A stretch of 64,000 nucleotides of DNA from Caenorhabditis remanei (GCF_010183535.1 NC_071329.1:2914001-2978000), one strand, 5' to 3'; numbered from the stretch's first letter, positions 21,161 to 31,856 are shown. The notes: generated by a model from the letters alone, not told the origin. Numbers and translations: made by a program.

Positions 21161-21578
21161 GGCTCTATTCCAGTTTAGATGTCCTTTAAAAACTCAAACG
21201 TCCCTTAAAACACTTAAACGTCCCAAAAAATATTTAGACGTCCCTTGAACACTTTCAGTGACTTTTAGTGTTGAAGGGACGTCTAAACTTTTTTTGGGAC
21301 GTTTAAATGTTTTTTGGGACGTCTAATTATTTAAAACCAAATTTTCGGACTTCATGGGACGTCTCAAAATTTTATGGGACGTCTAAACGTATTTTGGGAC
21401 GTCTAAATATTTTTCGGGACGTTTAAACATTTTTGAACATGTTTTGGATCCGAAAGGACGTCTAAGTGTTTCAAGGGACGTCTAAGTGTTTCAAGGGACG
21501 TCTAAGTGTTTTAAGGGACGTCTAATTGTTTTTTGGGACGTTCAAGTTTTCAAAGGACATCTAAACTGGAATAGAGCC
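21161..21578. mobile_element. Inverted-repeat element built of GGGACGTCTAA repeats
   Basis: The ends are GGCTCTATTCCAGTTTAGAT and ATCTAAACTGGAATAGAGCC, perfectly inverted. Between them, about fifteen copies of GGGACGT(C/T)TAAxxxTTTT occur, pointing left in the first quarter and right in the rest. No reading frame is present. It resembles a foldback-type element. Confidence 0.8.
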
Positions 21579-21790
21579 GAATTTATTACAATATATAATG
21601 ATATGAAAAAGTGAGGTTGGCAGGGGAGAATTTGAGAGAGGAATTTTGTTTTTCTCTTAATTGCAATTGGAGGACATTTCAGGGGAAGAGGGATAAAAGT
21701 ATGATACAATTATGAAGGAATATACACGAAATTATTAAAAAATATTTTTTTTAGTGTGTTTCAGTACCACACAAAGTATTTCTAAACATA

Positions 21791-22159
21791 CAGTACCGAA
21801 GATATACAATTTGACCTTTTTTAGTTGAAAATTACCAAAGCGTTACGGTATTACTAATTGCCCCACAAAGTAATTTTTTAAACCATATAATATCGACAAA
21901 GTAATTTTTGCTCCAAAATCGACTCTTTTCAGTGCAAAATAGAGTGATTTTTGAGCTGTCCCCTCAAAATGACCATAACTCTCTAGGGAGTGTCCGTACA
22001 AAAAAGTTGTCAACTACAAAAATTTAGCTCTACCTTTGTTCTGTTCGGTTTATACATTGCTTACTTCGTGGGACAATCAGTAATACCGTAACTCCCTCTC
22101 AAAGTTGGTCATTTTCAACTGAAAAAGACCAAGTTGTATAACTGTCTGCAGGGTACTGT
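21791..22159. mobile_element. CAGTACC-ended inverted-repeat element, TA flanked
   Basis: It starts CAGTACCGAAGATATACAAT after TA and ends GGGTACTG before TA. The arms share TTTTCA(G/A)TTGAAAA and CGGTATTACT(A/G)ATTG. The interior has AAAAAGTTGTCAACTAC. The TA flanks suggest a Tc1/mariner-type target. Confidence 0.7.
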
Positions 22160-22339
22160 AATTGGTCTCCGAAACAAACATCATAAGCAAACACAGATAA
22201 CTGTATATAGGGTTATCAAATAAACATATTGAAGGTGCATTTCCTATAAAAATAGATATTTCTCAAGGGGATTTTGATGGAGCGCAGTTGTAACAACTGT
22301 GCCGGGCTGATAAACATTACAGGAAAAAAGGACCACCAA

Positions 22340-23494
22340 CTAATCCCACACAACAAAATAGATTGAAGAACGTGTCATCATAATCGACGCCCACTTCCCT
22401 CCGCCGTCCTGTTGTATATCCAGCCAGTCGCCGCAGTCACGCCCTCCACAGAAACTCGTTTTGATATTGATGATTCTGAATATTAGTACATTAACTTTTA
22501 TTAACATGTTAAAAAACTAACTTCGTATCGAATTGTGCAATTCTTGGTCTTCTCTGACCATCAAACTTCACGAAATTGAACTCCGACATGGCATGTTCAA
22601 ACATTACAGAAGTATTCCTGGGTGCTTTCGTATACAAACATTTCAAATTTTGATAGGCTTCTTTCGTTTTCCAGCTTCTAATCATATGTGTCCAGTCTCT
22701 GATTTCATAGAAAACATTGACCATGAACAGATGCTCTCCACCAAAGTTTCTCATTATTTCCGAGACCTTGACGTCTATCTCCCGACGAAAAATCGCATCC
22801 TCTACTTTTTGATAATGCAATCCTTTGATATCCCACAACTTTGAGCCATTCCCAAACGGTGGTCCAACAAGCTTGGTGGTTAACTGAAGGCTATTCTGGT
22901 TTGGATGAATGACCAGATATTTTTCGAGTTGCACCGTGTTCAATTCATTTATATTGAAAAACGTATCAGTGACATCTTTGATAATTCCAGATTGGTACAT
23001 AGAACGAAGTGACCAAACGTGTAGTTGCACAAGTGGTTGGAAGCGGAACAAGTTGTTCATATGACTTTGGAGAAATTCCAAAGCTGAGTGCCCATCCAGG
23101 AAGAGTAAAACGTGCCCGAATTTGAAACTTTCTGAATCTTTTTTAACGAATCTGGAATAGTTTTAATTACCAAGCAGTCCACAATAACGACTTACTTGTA
23201 ACTAGTCGCATTTTTTTCTAGCGAAACAGGTCTTATCTGATCACTAGGAATGGATGAATTGAATTTCAGATTTGCGACACCATATACCCGGTCATATGGA
23301 TCATACGCCACATCAGCTTGAACACATTTTTCAGAAAAGATATAAATAATCTTCAGTGGTCTCATGTTCAGACTTTGAGCCACTCTTTTTGATTTCGCAG
23401 AGCACAGACTCAACAAGAACACTTCTTGAAATTCCAGTTGTCTCAGTACTTCGAGTTGGACTACAGATGGAAGCTTTAGGAATGGAATAGACAT
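22340..23494 (-). CDS. F-box/FBA_2 protein, 354 aa
   Basis: Exons 23196-23494, 22522-23151 and 22340-22475, with introns of 44 and 46 nt. The F-box is MSIPFLKLPSVVQLEVLRQL. Exon 2 has SHMNNLFRFQPLVQLHV, WTHMIRSWKTKEAYQNLK and FDGQRRPRIAQFDTK (Phe replacing the usual Trp before DGQRRPR). Exon 3 reads DCGDWLDIQQDGGGKWAS and ends VVWD. The intron 2 donor is GTTAGT, which is typical of this minus-strand subgroup. The stretch between the usual Arg-Cys splice region and the first helix is changed (FVKKDSESFKFGHVLLFL instead of the HALHCL type). About 280 bp covering the 5' half of exon 1 and the promoter are nearly identical to the gene at 32221-33373. Confidence 0.84.
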
Positions 23495-23614
23495 TCTGGG
23501 ACTGAGAATGAAAAGGAATTGGTAAGAATAAAGAGCGCAGAATGGTCTTGTTCACTCAACAATTGATTTTGTGGGTGTACATATGTAGGGGAGGTAGGGG
23601 GAGGTTAGCTAGTC

Positions 23615-23662
23615 GCGTTCGTTGCGAGACCCACCGTCTGCCACGTCATATGCGCCTTTGAT
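23615..23662 (-). promoter_or_regulatory. Shared upstream element of the F-box family (gene at 22340-23494)
   Basis: Plus-strand reading: GCGTTCGTTGCGAGACCCAC, CGTCTGCCACGTCATATGCG, CCTTTGA. It lies 121 bp from the ATG. The core TGACGTGGCAG is intact. Confidence 0.65.
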
Positions 23663-24003
23663 GCCTATGTGTCTGTGTTTCTATAATTCTTGACATACTT
23701 GATCTCCAAGGCAAACAGCATAAGGACACACCGACAGCTGTAGGTAGGCTTAGCATGTGGGTGCATATTGAAGGCAAATGTAAGAAGTGGATTGAACACA
23801 TTTCTGATAATTTCTAATTTACAAAATATACAATGTAATCCGTATGAGGGCTTCAGGACATCAGTGAATGGAAAGTAAATAACATTGCAAAGTTGTAGGT
23901 ATAACTCGGAAACAATACAATAAACATTAAAAATCTCTCTTCCGGTCCGGAAAAGAAGTGTGGGTATAATCTTATGAGCATTACAAACAAGAAAAATATC
24001 ACC

Positions 24004-25156
24004 CTAGTCCCACACAGCAAAATCTATTGAATTATGTGTCATCTTAATCGAGGCCCACTTCCCTCCGCCGTCCTGTTGTATATCCAGCCAGTGGGAGCAG
24101 TCGTGTCCTTCAGAAAAACTTGTTACGATATTGATGATTCTGATGATTAGTACATTAACTTTCATTAATCTGTTATAAAAACTAACTTCGGATCGAATTT
24201 TGCAATTCTTGGTCTTCTCTGACCATCCCACTTCACGAAATTGAATTCCGTCATGGCATGTTCGATAGCAGTTCCCCTGGGTGCCTTTGTATACAAACAT
24301 TTTAATTTTTGATATGCTTCTTTCGTTTTCCAATTTCTGATCACATGTATCCAGTCATCGATATCATAGACTACATTGAACATGAGCAGATACTTTCCAC
24401 CAAAGTTCCGTATTATTTCCGAACATTTTTCGTCTATTTCCCTACCAACAATCGCATCTTCTACTTTTCGAAAAGCCAATCCTTTGAGAGCCCATAATTT
24501 TGAGTCATTCCTAAACGGTGGTCCAATAAGTTTGGTGGTTAAGTGAAGGCTATTCTGGTTAGGATAAATCACCAGTAACTTGTCGAGTTGCTCTGTGTTA
24601 AACTCATCTATTTTAAAACACGAATCAGTGACATTCTTGATAATTCCAGATTGATACATAGAACAAAGTGAGTAGACGTATAGTTCAATATGTGGTTGGT
24701 AGCGGAACAAGTTGTTCATATGGATTTGGAGAGATTCCAAAGCTGAGTGCTCTTCAAGGCAGTGTATAGCGTGAATGAATTTATTTCTAGTTGAAATTTC
24801 GTTAACAAATCTGGAATAATTTTAATTACCAAGCACTCCACAATAATGACTTACATGCAACTAATCTCCTTTCCTCCTAGCGTCACAGGCCTCATCTGAT
24901 CACTAGGAATGGATGAGACAAATTTCATATTAGCGACACAATGTATCCGGTCATACTGATCATCGAGCGCTACAGAAACTAGAACACGTTTTTCATGAAA
25001 TGCATATACAATTTTCATTGGTCTCATAATCAGGCTTTGAGCCACTCTTTTCGACTTTTCAGAGCACAGACTCAACAAGAACACTTCTTGACATTCCATT
25101 TGTTTCAGTACTTCGAGTTGTACCACATATGGAAGCTTTAGGAATGGAATATTCAT
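24004..25156 (-). CDS. F-box/FBA_2 protein, 353 aa
   Basis: Exons 24855-25156, 24187-24810 and 24004-24139. The F-box is MNIPFLKLPYVVQLEVLKQM. Exon 2 has IHMNNLFRYQPHIELYV, WIHVIRNWKTKEAYQKLK and WDGQRRPRIAKFDPK. Exon 3 reads DCSHWLDIQQDGGGKWAS and ends AVWD. The exon 1 donor follows Cys-Met rather than Cys-Arg/Lys. The N-terminus and 5' flank pair with the gene at 30214-31370, while exon 2 is closer to the gene at 32221-33373, so the copy looks mosaic. The first in-frame ATG upstream (25309) lies in the TG-repeat leader and was rejected as the start. Confidence 0.84.
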
Positions 25157-25279
25157 TCTGGGACAGAGAAGGTAGAGAGGTAAAACAAAGAGTATAAGGA
25201 ACACAGTATGGTCTTGTTCACTCAACAATTGGTTCTCGAGGGATGTGTGTGTGTGTGTGTGTGTGTATGCAGGCACGAC

Positions 25280-25331
25280 GCGTTCGTTGCGAGACCCACA
25301 GTCTGCCACGTCATGTGCGCGTCATGTGCGC
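25280..25331 (-). promoter_or_regulatory. Shared upstream element of the F-box family (gene at 24004-25156)
   Basis: GCGTTCGTTGCGAGACCCAC, AGTCTGCCACGTCATGTGCG on the plus strand, with an extra tandem GTCATGTGCG. It lies 124 bp from the ATG behind a TG-repeat. Confidence 0.6.
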
Positions 25332-25629
25332 CTGTCTGTTCTCTAGCCGTCTGTCTGTGTGTTCTTTCGTAGTCCGCATAACCATGAACTCGATGAGTAA
25401 GAACGCTAACAACTGCGCTCTGCTGCAAACATACTCTGCAACCATAGTGTTACTGAAACTAAGTTTGTTGCATGCATAAGTCTTTGTTGCATACATAAGC
25501 ATAAGAATTTATTTTCAGAAAATGAAATTGCTAGATGTCTATCTGTGTGGGCTATCCATGCTATTGCGGCGTTGGTGTCTTTAAAGCTGTACAACACCGC
25601 TCTGATTCTAATTTCTTATTTTCTTGTTA

Positions 25630-25737
25630 TTGTCGAAATAAAAAAGTGATACCCGGTGTTTGCGGACTTAGTGCTAATTTTAATAATTTTTCCACTAAGT
25701 CCGCAAACACCGGGTATCACTTTTTTTATTTCGACAA
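25630..25737. mobile_element. 108-bp palindromic element with TA target duplication
   Basis: TTGTCGAAATAAAAAAGTGA to GCGGACTTAGTG on the left is mirrored exactly on the right (CACTAAGTCCGCAAACACCG to TATTTCGACAA), apart from one extra T. TA lies on both sides. The paralogous spacers at 31927 and 33832 have the uninterrupted sequence CTTGTTAATTAG, which proves insertion at TA (Tc1/mariner-type). Confidence 0.85.
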
Positions 25738-25749
25738 TAATTAGGCTCA

Positions 25750-28051
25750 AAATGTAAGAAGCTGATTGTACACTCAACAATCTTTATTTTCTAATAGTTT
25801 ATAGTTAAAAAAGGTACAATGAATTCGGTATGAGAGGCTTCAGGACGTTTTGAAACTAGACGCTATACACCAAAATTGAAAAAACCAGTCGGTTCACGTC
25901 GCCTGACGGCGACTAAACCTCCTTTTCTACACCACCCTTCTACTTGTTACAGCGCCTGCGGCGCTTCCCAAACGGTTGAGACTATCGAGATCTCAGAATT
26001 CTCTCCATCATATGAATCGTAATATTCTTCTTAACTTGTTAGTAGTTTTCTAGCTGTTTTTTTTTAATTTTTTAATTTTTATTTATTGCTGTGAGGAGAA
26101 AGTTCCGGAAAAACACAATTGTCAAATCTCTTCTTTTCTGATACAATTTCGTTCCCTTAATCCTCCATTTTTTCTAAATCTAGCGATAAGAAAAAATGTT
26201 CCACGTCCCCACATGGGACACATCCAACTGATTACAGTCAACGTTGCCTAACAGATCGGATTCCTAAACGCATTCACCTATACCATTTGAAAAACAAACT
26301 TAGCCGTGAAATATAGCGCCTCGCAGTATGGATTAACTTGATCCATCCTTCCCATGTAGTGAGGATCTGGTTGTGCATCAGTAGCACCTACTGGAGAAAC
26401 AGCTCGTTGACGTGTCGACTTCCGAACTCGATGTGGTCTGCCTGACTGTTTCGCTTGAGTTACACACGCTCTGATGGTGTTGGCTCTTGTTCTTCCCGCC
26501 GTCACATCTTCGGGATCTTCTGATCGTCTGAAAGCAGCCTGGGAAGTCATTGAAGTCCGTCCAGATTTCATTTGATCCTCGGACTCATTTTTCCTGCTGA
26601 TTTCCATTCGTTTGGTGTTGGTTCTGTTATAGTTCGACTGTCGACTGCTCAGTGTCAGACTGTAGAAATCGTCAGACTGATGTATCATTTGCCATTATTT
26701 TCAATCTCAGATATAGTAAAGATCCGGATAATCTTGGGTGCCGGAAAGCAGAGCCGGGCGTCTCCTTTTTGTCGATATTTTTCACCGGCTCCTGTGTCAT
26801 TAGCTGAGTGCCCTCGATCCCGTCAGTTCCGTCAAGTTCCACGCTCACATCTGAATGCGAGCTGATATCGTACCTATATTCATATCTCATTTTTTGCTGA
26901 CATGTCAACAATATTTGCTATGGAATCCTGACAATATCGGGTCCGGATAGCTTCACCGGACGTCTTCTTTTTGTAGTTTTTCTTTGTCCATCTCTGTGTC
27001 GTGTCCTCTAGCCCATCAATTCCTCCGACCTCTCCCATCTGATTCTGATCGATGGAACACACCTTCAACTATTTCTTGTTCTGTACTCATCAGACTTAGA
27101 CCATTCAACCCGTAAGTCAGACTATCACGAAGCCGTGGAACAGCATCCGATGTGGAATGTCGAAGAATTGTCGACGGGAACAGCTAGTAGTTGGAAAGAA
27201 AATGATAGTTATCAGCAGTTGGAAAAAACGGATTTTATGTGGCCCATATAAGGACTTCACGCGACTTCCGCTCGCACGGCCTCCTGCAGAGGCCCTCTCA
27301 AAGTACTGTGCGCAGTCTTAAAAATTTGCCCGTAAAATATTGAAAATTGCCCGTATCTATTTGTGAAACCTATCAATCGAGAAGGAAACAAAACGTTTTT
27401 AGTCCTCAATTTTTTCTGAATCCGATGATAACAAAAAATGCTTGTCGTCGTTCCTTTTTTAGGAAACGGTCCGCATTCGTTCGTGACGTAGATCTCACTG
27501 GAAACAAACGGCATGCTCAGAAACTTCTATTTTTTCGAATCTATCAACAAAAAAAAAGAACTTTTCGTCGCCTCAGGATCGATCGAAAAACTAACTGTAG
27601 TCAACGTCGCATAACTTGCCAGATCGGATGCGTCGACACGCCGCCCTCAACCACGCGGCCCACGAAAAATGCAAGCCGAAGAAAGGAAAGAAATGACGGC
27701 GCTTAGGCCGACAGTTTCACGTCACTTTTTCCGTTTTTAATTCCCCTATGCTTTATCAGTGTTTTTGGCTCAGAAGGCGTCATTTTGAGAATTTTGAAAA
27801 AAGAAAAAGACGGGCATCATTAAGAGAAAATTTCTGATATTTTGGTCCAAATTTGAAGAAAATCGGTTCAGTAGGGAGGGCGGTAGGATCGGCGACACAC
27901 AAACAAACATACAGAATCTGGTGTTTGTTAATAGTAAAGATTGAAGTCGAGTTCAAAATGGACAGAATTCAATAAACGTAATGACAAAAAAACATAGAAA
28001 CGTAAAACAAATTGTCCAGAAATCAGTGAATAAAAAGTAAGTGACCCTTTC
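25750..28051. other. Gene-poor stretch with unrecognised reading frames and decayed repeats
   Basis: Two diverged copies of a block of roughly 130 bp occur at about 26120-26250 and 27400-27640 (AATCCTCCATTTTTTC / GTCCTCAATTTTTTC, then ACAGTCAACGTTGC / GTAGTCAACGTCGC, then AGATCGGAT). The end (27740-27950) reads like a transposon tail (GAAGAAAATCGGTTCAGTAG, then an ACACAAACAAACATACAG run). The only long frame is described separately. Confidence 0.5.
26278..26688 (-). CDS. Unrecognised reading frame, 136 aa (doubtful)
   Basis: A charged, low-hydrophobicity frame rich in Arg, Ser, Thr and Gln, with no domain I recognise. Two further frames upstream on the same strand (26672-26911 and 26880-27068) end in mutually similar peptides (GIDGLEDTTQRWTKKNYKKK and GTDGIEGTQLMTQEPVKNID). 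Their nucleotide sequences also match weakly, which suggests a decayed internal repeat of a gene or transposon. I cannot join them with convincing splice sites. It could equally be a chance frame in repeat DNA. Confidence 0.2.
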   Translation of the reverse strand: MIHQSDDFYSLTLSSRQSNYNRTNTKRMEISRKNESEDQMKSGRTSMTSQAAFRRSEDPEDVTAGRTRANTIRACVTQAKQSGRPHRVRKSTRQRAVSPVGATDAQPDPHYMGRMDQVNPYCEALYFTAKFVFQMV

Positions 28052-29098
28052 TTAATCCCACACAACAAAACATATCCCACTATCTGTCATCGTAATTGAT
28101 GCCCACTTCCCTCCATCGTCCTGTTGTATATCCAGATAGTCGGAGACGTCAAGTCCTTCAGAAAAACCCGTTTTGATATTGATAATTCTGAAAATTGGTA
28201 CATTAACTTTTATTAATTTGTTATAAAAACTAACTTCGCATCCCATTTTGCAATTCTTGGTCTTCTCTGACCATCCCACTTCACAAAATTGAATTTCGTC
28301 ATGGCATGTTCGAACATTATAGATGTATTCCTGGGTGCCCTTGCATACAAACATTTCAAAATTTGATAGGCTTCTTTCGTCTATTTCCCTACCCAAAATC
28401 GCATCTTCCACATTTCGAAAAGGCAATCCTTTGATATCCCATAATCTTGAGTCATTTCCAAACGGTGGTCCAATAAATTTGGTGGTTAACTGAAGGCTAT
28501 CCTGGTATGGATGAATGGTCAGATAGTTCTCGAGTTGCTCCGTGTTCAATTCGTCTATTTCGAAACTTGTATCAGTGACATCCTTGATAATTCCAGATTG
28601 GTACATAAAACGAAGTGAGTAGACGTATAGTTGAACCTGTAGTTGACCACGGAACCAGCTGTTCATGTGAGTTTGAAGAGATTCCAAATTTGAGTGCTCT
28701 TGAAGGCAATGTAACGCGTGCAAGAATTCCCCTCCTGAAGTTTCTTCTACGTATCTGAAAATCCAATTATTGGCATAAATATAAAACGCTTAAGTAATCG
28801 CTTACTTGCAAATATTCTCATTTCTTCCTAGCTTCATGGGTATCCCCTGAGAAATGGATGGAACAAATTTCAGATTAGCGACACCATGTACCCGGTCATA
28901 TTGATCATACGCCACAAAAGCTTGAACACATTTTTCATGAAATGTATATATAATCTTCATTGGTCTCATGCTCAGACGTTGAGCCACTCTTTTCGACTTT
29001 TCAGAGCATAGACTCAACAAGAACACTTCTTGAAATTCCATTTGTCTCAGTACTTCAAGTTGCACTACAGAGGGAAGCTTTAGGAATGGAATAGACAT
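28052..29098 (-). pseudogene. F-box/FBA_2 gene with internal frameshifting deletion
   Basis: Expected exons are 28806-29098, 28235-28754 and 28052-28187, all with good splice signals. The F-box is intact (MSIPFLKLPSVVQLEVLRQM). Exon 2 is 520 nt instead of 624-630. About 105 nt are missing at 28375-28380, where a TTTCGT microhomology joins the sequence after GREIDE to the one before LKCLY, removing the IMRNFGGEYL to RNWKTKEAY core and shifting the frame. If intron 2 (47 nt) is spliced, exon 3 is read out of frame. If it is retained, the shifted frame stays open and re-enters exon 3 in the right frame (DVSDYLDIQQDDGGKWAS, end VVWD), giving 331 aa. Pseudogene is the default reading; a rescued protein by intron retention is possible. 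Confidence 0.75.
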
Positions 29099-29207
29099 TC
29101 TGGGACAGAGAATTAAAACGGATTGGTAAGAATAAAGAGCGCAGAATGGTCTTGTTCACTCAACAATTGATTCCCGAGGAATGTGTGTGTGTGTGTTCAG
29201 GCACAAC

Positions 29208-29254
29208 GCGTTCGTTGCGGGACCCCCCATCTGCCACGTCATATGCGCCTTTAA
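29208..29254 (-). promoter_or_regulatory. Shared upstream element of the F-box family (gene at 28052-29098)
   Basis: GCGTTCGTTGCGGGACCCCC, CATCTGCCACGTCATATGCG, CCTTTAA on the plus strand, 110 bp from the ATG. The element is intact although the gene is damaged. Confidence 0.6.
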
Positions 29255-30213
29255 TGTGGGCTTGCCTGTTCTCTAGCTGCCTATCTGTGTGTCCTTTCGT
29301 AGTCCGCATAGTCATGAATGCGGTGAGTGAGAACGCTAACAACTGAGCTCTAATGTAAACATAGTCTGCAACTATAGTGTTACTGAAACTAAGAAATGTT
29401 TGTTGCATGCATAAGTATAGGAATTTGTCCTCTGAAAATGAAATGGTTCGATGTCTGTTTGTGTGTCTGTTCATCCTGACACTAGCTATTGCAGTGTTTG
29501 AAGCCGTGCAACTTCGCTCTATTTTCTTGTTAATGAGATTCAAAATTTGAAAATTTGTAAACAATGCAACATCGCCCTATTGCTAATACCAGTTATTCAT
29601 CATTTTAGAACAACACATATTAGTGTCTCCTGGTATTATTTACGTATCGCCCCCCCCCCCCCCACCGCAGATGAATTAATTTAACATTCTTTAGTTGTGG
29701 AAATACAATTTTGGCGAATCCATCCCCCACCAACGAACTCCAATTCCTTACGACTGAGAACCCTTGTTTTTACTTTCTACCTTTTTCATCTCTATCTATC
29801 GTATCTTTCGTATTCGTATTGACAATTTCAGCAACATGTCAAAATCACCATCACAGCCACTGTTCTATGAGACTGCTCCTGTCTATATTGCGTAGATGCT
29901 GTAGGAGAGGCAGGCGAGGGTATAATGAGTCCAGCTTCTATATGTCAAGTGCTGTCATAACGAGACAAACTAGCTGAGCTTAGTAGTTTGATCTGAAGGT
30001 GCGCAACTGTGATCTAGCGGTTAGTTTGGTTTTGGTATGTTGATGAGGTTCGCTCATTAAAAAAAACTTAGCATTTGAGTCAAATTTTATTAGTTGTCCA
30101 TATAACTCGGAAACAACAATAGCAATAAACATTAAAAATCTCTTTTCCGGTCCGAAAAGGAAGTGTTGGTTAAAATGTTATGAGCATTACAAACAAGAAA
30201 AACGGACCACCAA
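29255..30213. other. Intergenic stretch
   Basis: Upstream spacer shared with the genes at 24004, 30214 and 32221 (CTTTCGTAGTCCGCATA, AACGCTAACAACTG). A 14-base C tract lies at 29650-29663. A short peptide frame at 29836-29895 (MSKSPSQPLFYETAPVYIA, then stop) resembles the N-terminus of the relic at 41287. Nothing else coding was seen. Confidence 0.5.
29836..29895 (+). pseudogene. Possible N-terminal relic similar to the one at 41287
   Basis: After an acceptor-like AATTTCAGCAAC comes ATGTCAAAATCACCATCACA, encoding MSKSPSQPLFYETAPVYIA and then TAG. PLFYETA is shared with the relic at 41287 (MSKPPLFYETAKCV), and the upstream AATTTCAGCAAC is also identical. It is too short to assign to a family with certainty. 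Confidence 0.35.
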
Positions 30214-31370
30214 CTAATCCCACACAACAAAATGTATGAAAGTATGTGTCAGGTCAATCGATGCCCACTTCCCTCCGCCGTCCTGTTGTATATCCAGCCA
30301 GTCGGAGCAGTCGTGTCCTTCAGAAAAACCCATTTTGATATTGATAATTCTGAAAATTGGTACAATAACTTTCATTAATCTGTTATAAAAACTAACTTCG
30401 GATCCCATTTTGCAATTCTCGGTCTTCTCTTTCCATCCCACTTTACAAAATTGAACTCCGGCATGGCATGTTCAAAAAATATAGAAGTACTCACGGGTGC
30501 CATTGTATACAAACTTTTCAAATTTTGATATTCTTTTTTTGTTTTCCAATTTCTGATCATATGTGCCCAGTCATCGATATCATAGACTAAATTGAACAAG
30601 AACAGATACTCTCCACCAAAGTTTCTCATTATTTCCGAACCCTTTTCGTCTATCTTCAAACCCAAAATTGCATCATTTACGTTTTCAAAGGCCAATCCTT
30701 TGATATCCCATAATCTTGAGTCATTTCCAAACGGTGGTCCAATAAATTTGGTGATAAACTGAAGGCTATTCTGGTTTGGATGAATGGCCAGATAGTTCTC
30801 GAGTTGCTCCGTGTTCAATTCGTCTATTTCGAAACTTGTAGCAGTGACATCCTTGATAATTCCAGATTGGTACATAGAACGAAGTGAGTAGACGTATAGT
30901 TGAACTTGTGGTTGACCACGGAACCAGCTGTTCATATGACTTTGGAGAAATTCCAAAGCTGAGTGCTCTTGAAGGCAATGTAACGCGTGAAAGAATTCCC
31001 CTCCTGAAGTGTCTTCTACGTATCTGGAAATCCAATTATTGGGGTGAATATAAAACTCTTGAGTAAGCTCTTACTTGTAACTTATCGCATTTCCTCCTAT
31101 CTTCATAGTTATCCCCTGAGAAATGGATGGAACGAATTTCAGATTAGCGACACCATGTATTATCCGAACATATTGATCATACGCCACAAAAACTTGAACA
31201 CATTTTTCAGAAAAGATATAAATAATCTTTAGTGGTCTCATGTTCAGACTTTGAGCCATTATTTTTGACTTTTCAGAGCACAGACTCAACAAGAACACTT
31301 CTTGAAATTCCAGTTGTTTCAGTACTTCGAATTGGACCAGATATGGAAGCTTTAAGAACGGGATATTCAT
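30214..31370 (-). CDS. F-box/FBA_2 protein, 352 aa
   Basis: Exons 31075-31370, 30397-31023 and 30214-30349; introns are 51 and 47 nt. The F-box is MNIPFLKLPYLVQFEVLKQL. Exon 1 ends SISQGITMKIGGNAISYK, lacking the SDQIRP residues of its sisters, a deletion shared with the damaged gene at 28052-29098. Exon 2 has KYVEDTSGGEFFHALHCL, SHMNSWFRGQPQVQLYV, WAHMIRNWKTKKEYQNLK and WDGKRRPRIAKWDPK. Exon 3 reads DCSDWLDIQQDGGGKWAS and ends VVWD. Exon 2 is the closest intact relative of the gene at 28052-29098 and shows what was deleted there. The in-frame ATG at 31418 belongs to the leader. Confidence 0.85.
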
Positions 31371-31477
31371 TCTGGGATTGAGAAGGTAGAGAGGTAAAAC
31401 AAAGAGTATAAGGAACACAGTATGGTCTTGTTAACTCAACAATTGATTTTGTGGGTGTGTGTGTACGCAGACACGAC

Positions 31478-31534
31478 GCGTTCGTTGCAAGACCCACCAT
31501 TTTCAACGTCATATGCGCCTTTAATGTGAGCTTG
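31478..31534 (-). promoter_or_regulatory. Shared upstream element of the F-box family (gene at 30214-31370)
   Basis: GCGTTCGTTGCAAGACCCAC, CATTTTCAACGTCATATGCG, CCTTTAATG on the plus strand, 108 bp from the ATG. The GGCA of the core is lost (TGACGTTGAA). Confidence 0.55.
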
Positions 31535-31747
31535 CCTTTTCGCTAGCCGTCTGTGTGTCTTTTCATCGTATGCATAACCAAGAATACGGCAAGTGAGAAC
31601 GCTAACAACGACGCTCTACTGCAAACATATGTTACAACCATTGTGTTACTGAAATTAAAAAATGTTTGTTGTATGCATAGGTATAGGAATTTGTCCTCAG
31701 AAAATGAAATGGCTAGATGTCTGTCTGTGTGTCTGCCCATCCTGACA

Positions 31748-31856
31748 AGTAGTATACAGTGGTATTTAGGCGGAAAAATAATACACAAGGGGCGGACCCT
31801 AATAAGCCTCGCCCCCTGTGTATTATTTTTCCGCCAAAATACCACTGTATACTACT
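31748..31856. mobile_element. 109-bp palindromic element
   Basis: AGTAGTATACAGTGGTATTT to CACAAGGGGCGGA on the left mirrors CGCCCCCTGTGTATTATTTT to CCACTGTATACTACT on the right. Paralogous spacers near 29477 and 33764 read ATCCTGACACTA without it. Here CCTGACAA precedes and TCTGCCAC follows, compatible with a degraded 8-bp duplication. Confidence 0.75.

Noticed and set aside
21161..21578. Regularly spaced short repeats resembling a CRISPR array
   Set aside because: Eukaryotic context, variable unit spacing, orientation reversal and terminal inverted repeats identify a DNA element.
24004..24333. Alternative-frame reading through intron 2 of the gene at 24004-25156 (also at 30214 and 32221)
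   Set aside because: The upstream part of exon 2 is intact in the normal frame, so splicing gives the full protein. Only the deleted gene at 28052 would need this frame.
26278..27068. Multi-exon gene joining three minus-strand frames
   Set aside because: No splice sites join the frames convincingly and the surrounding DNA shows decayed repeat copies; kept only as one doubtful frame.
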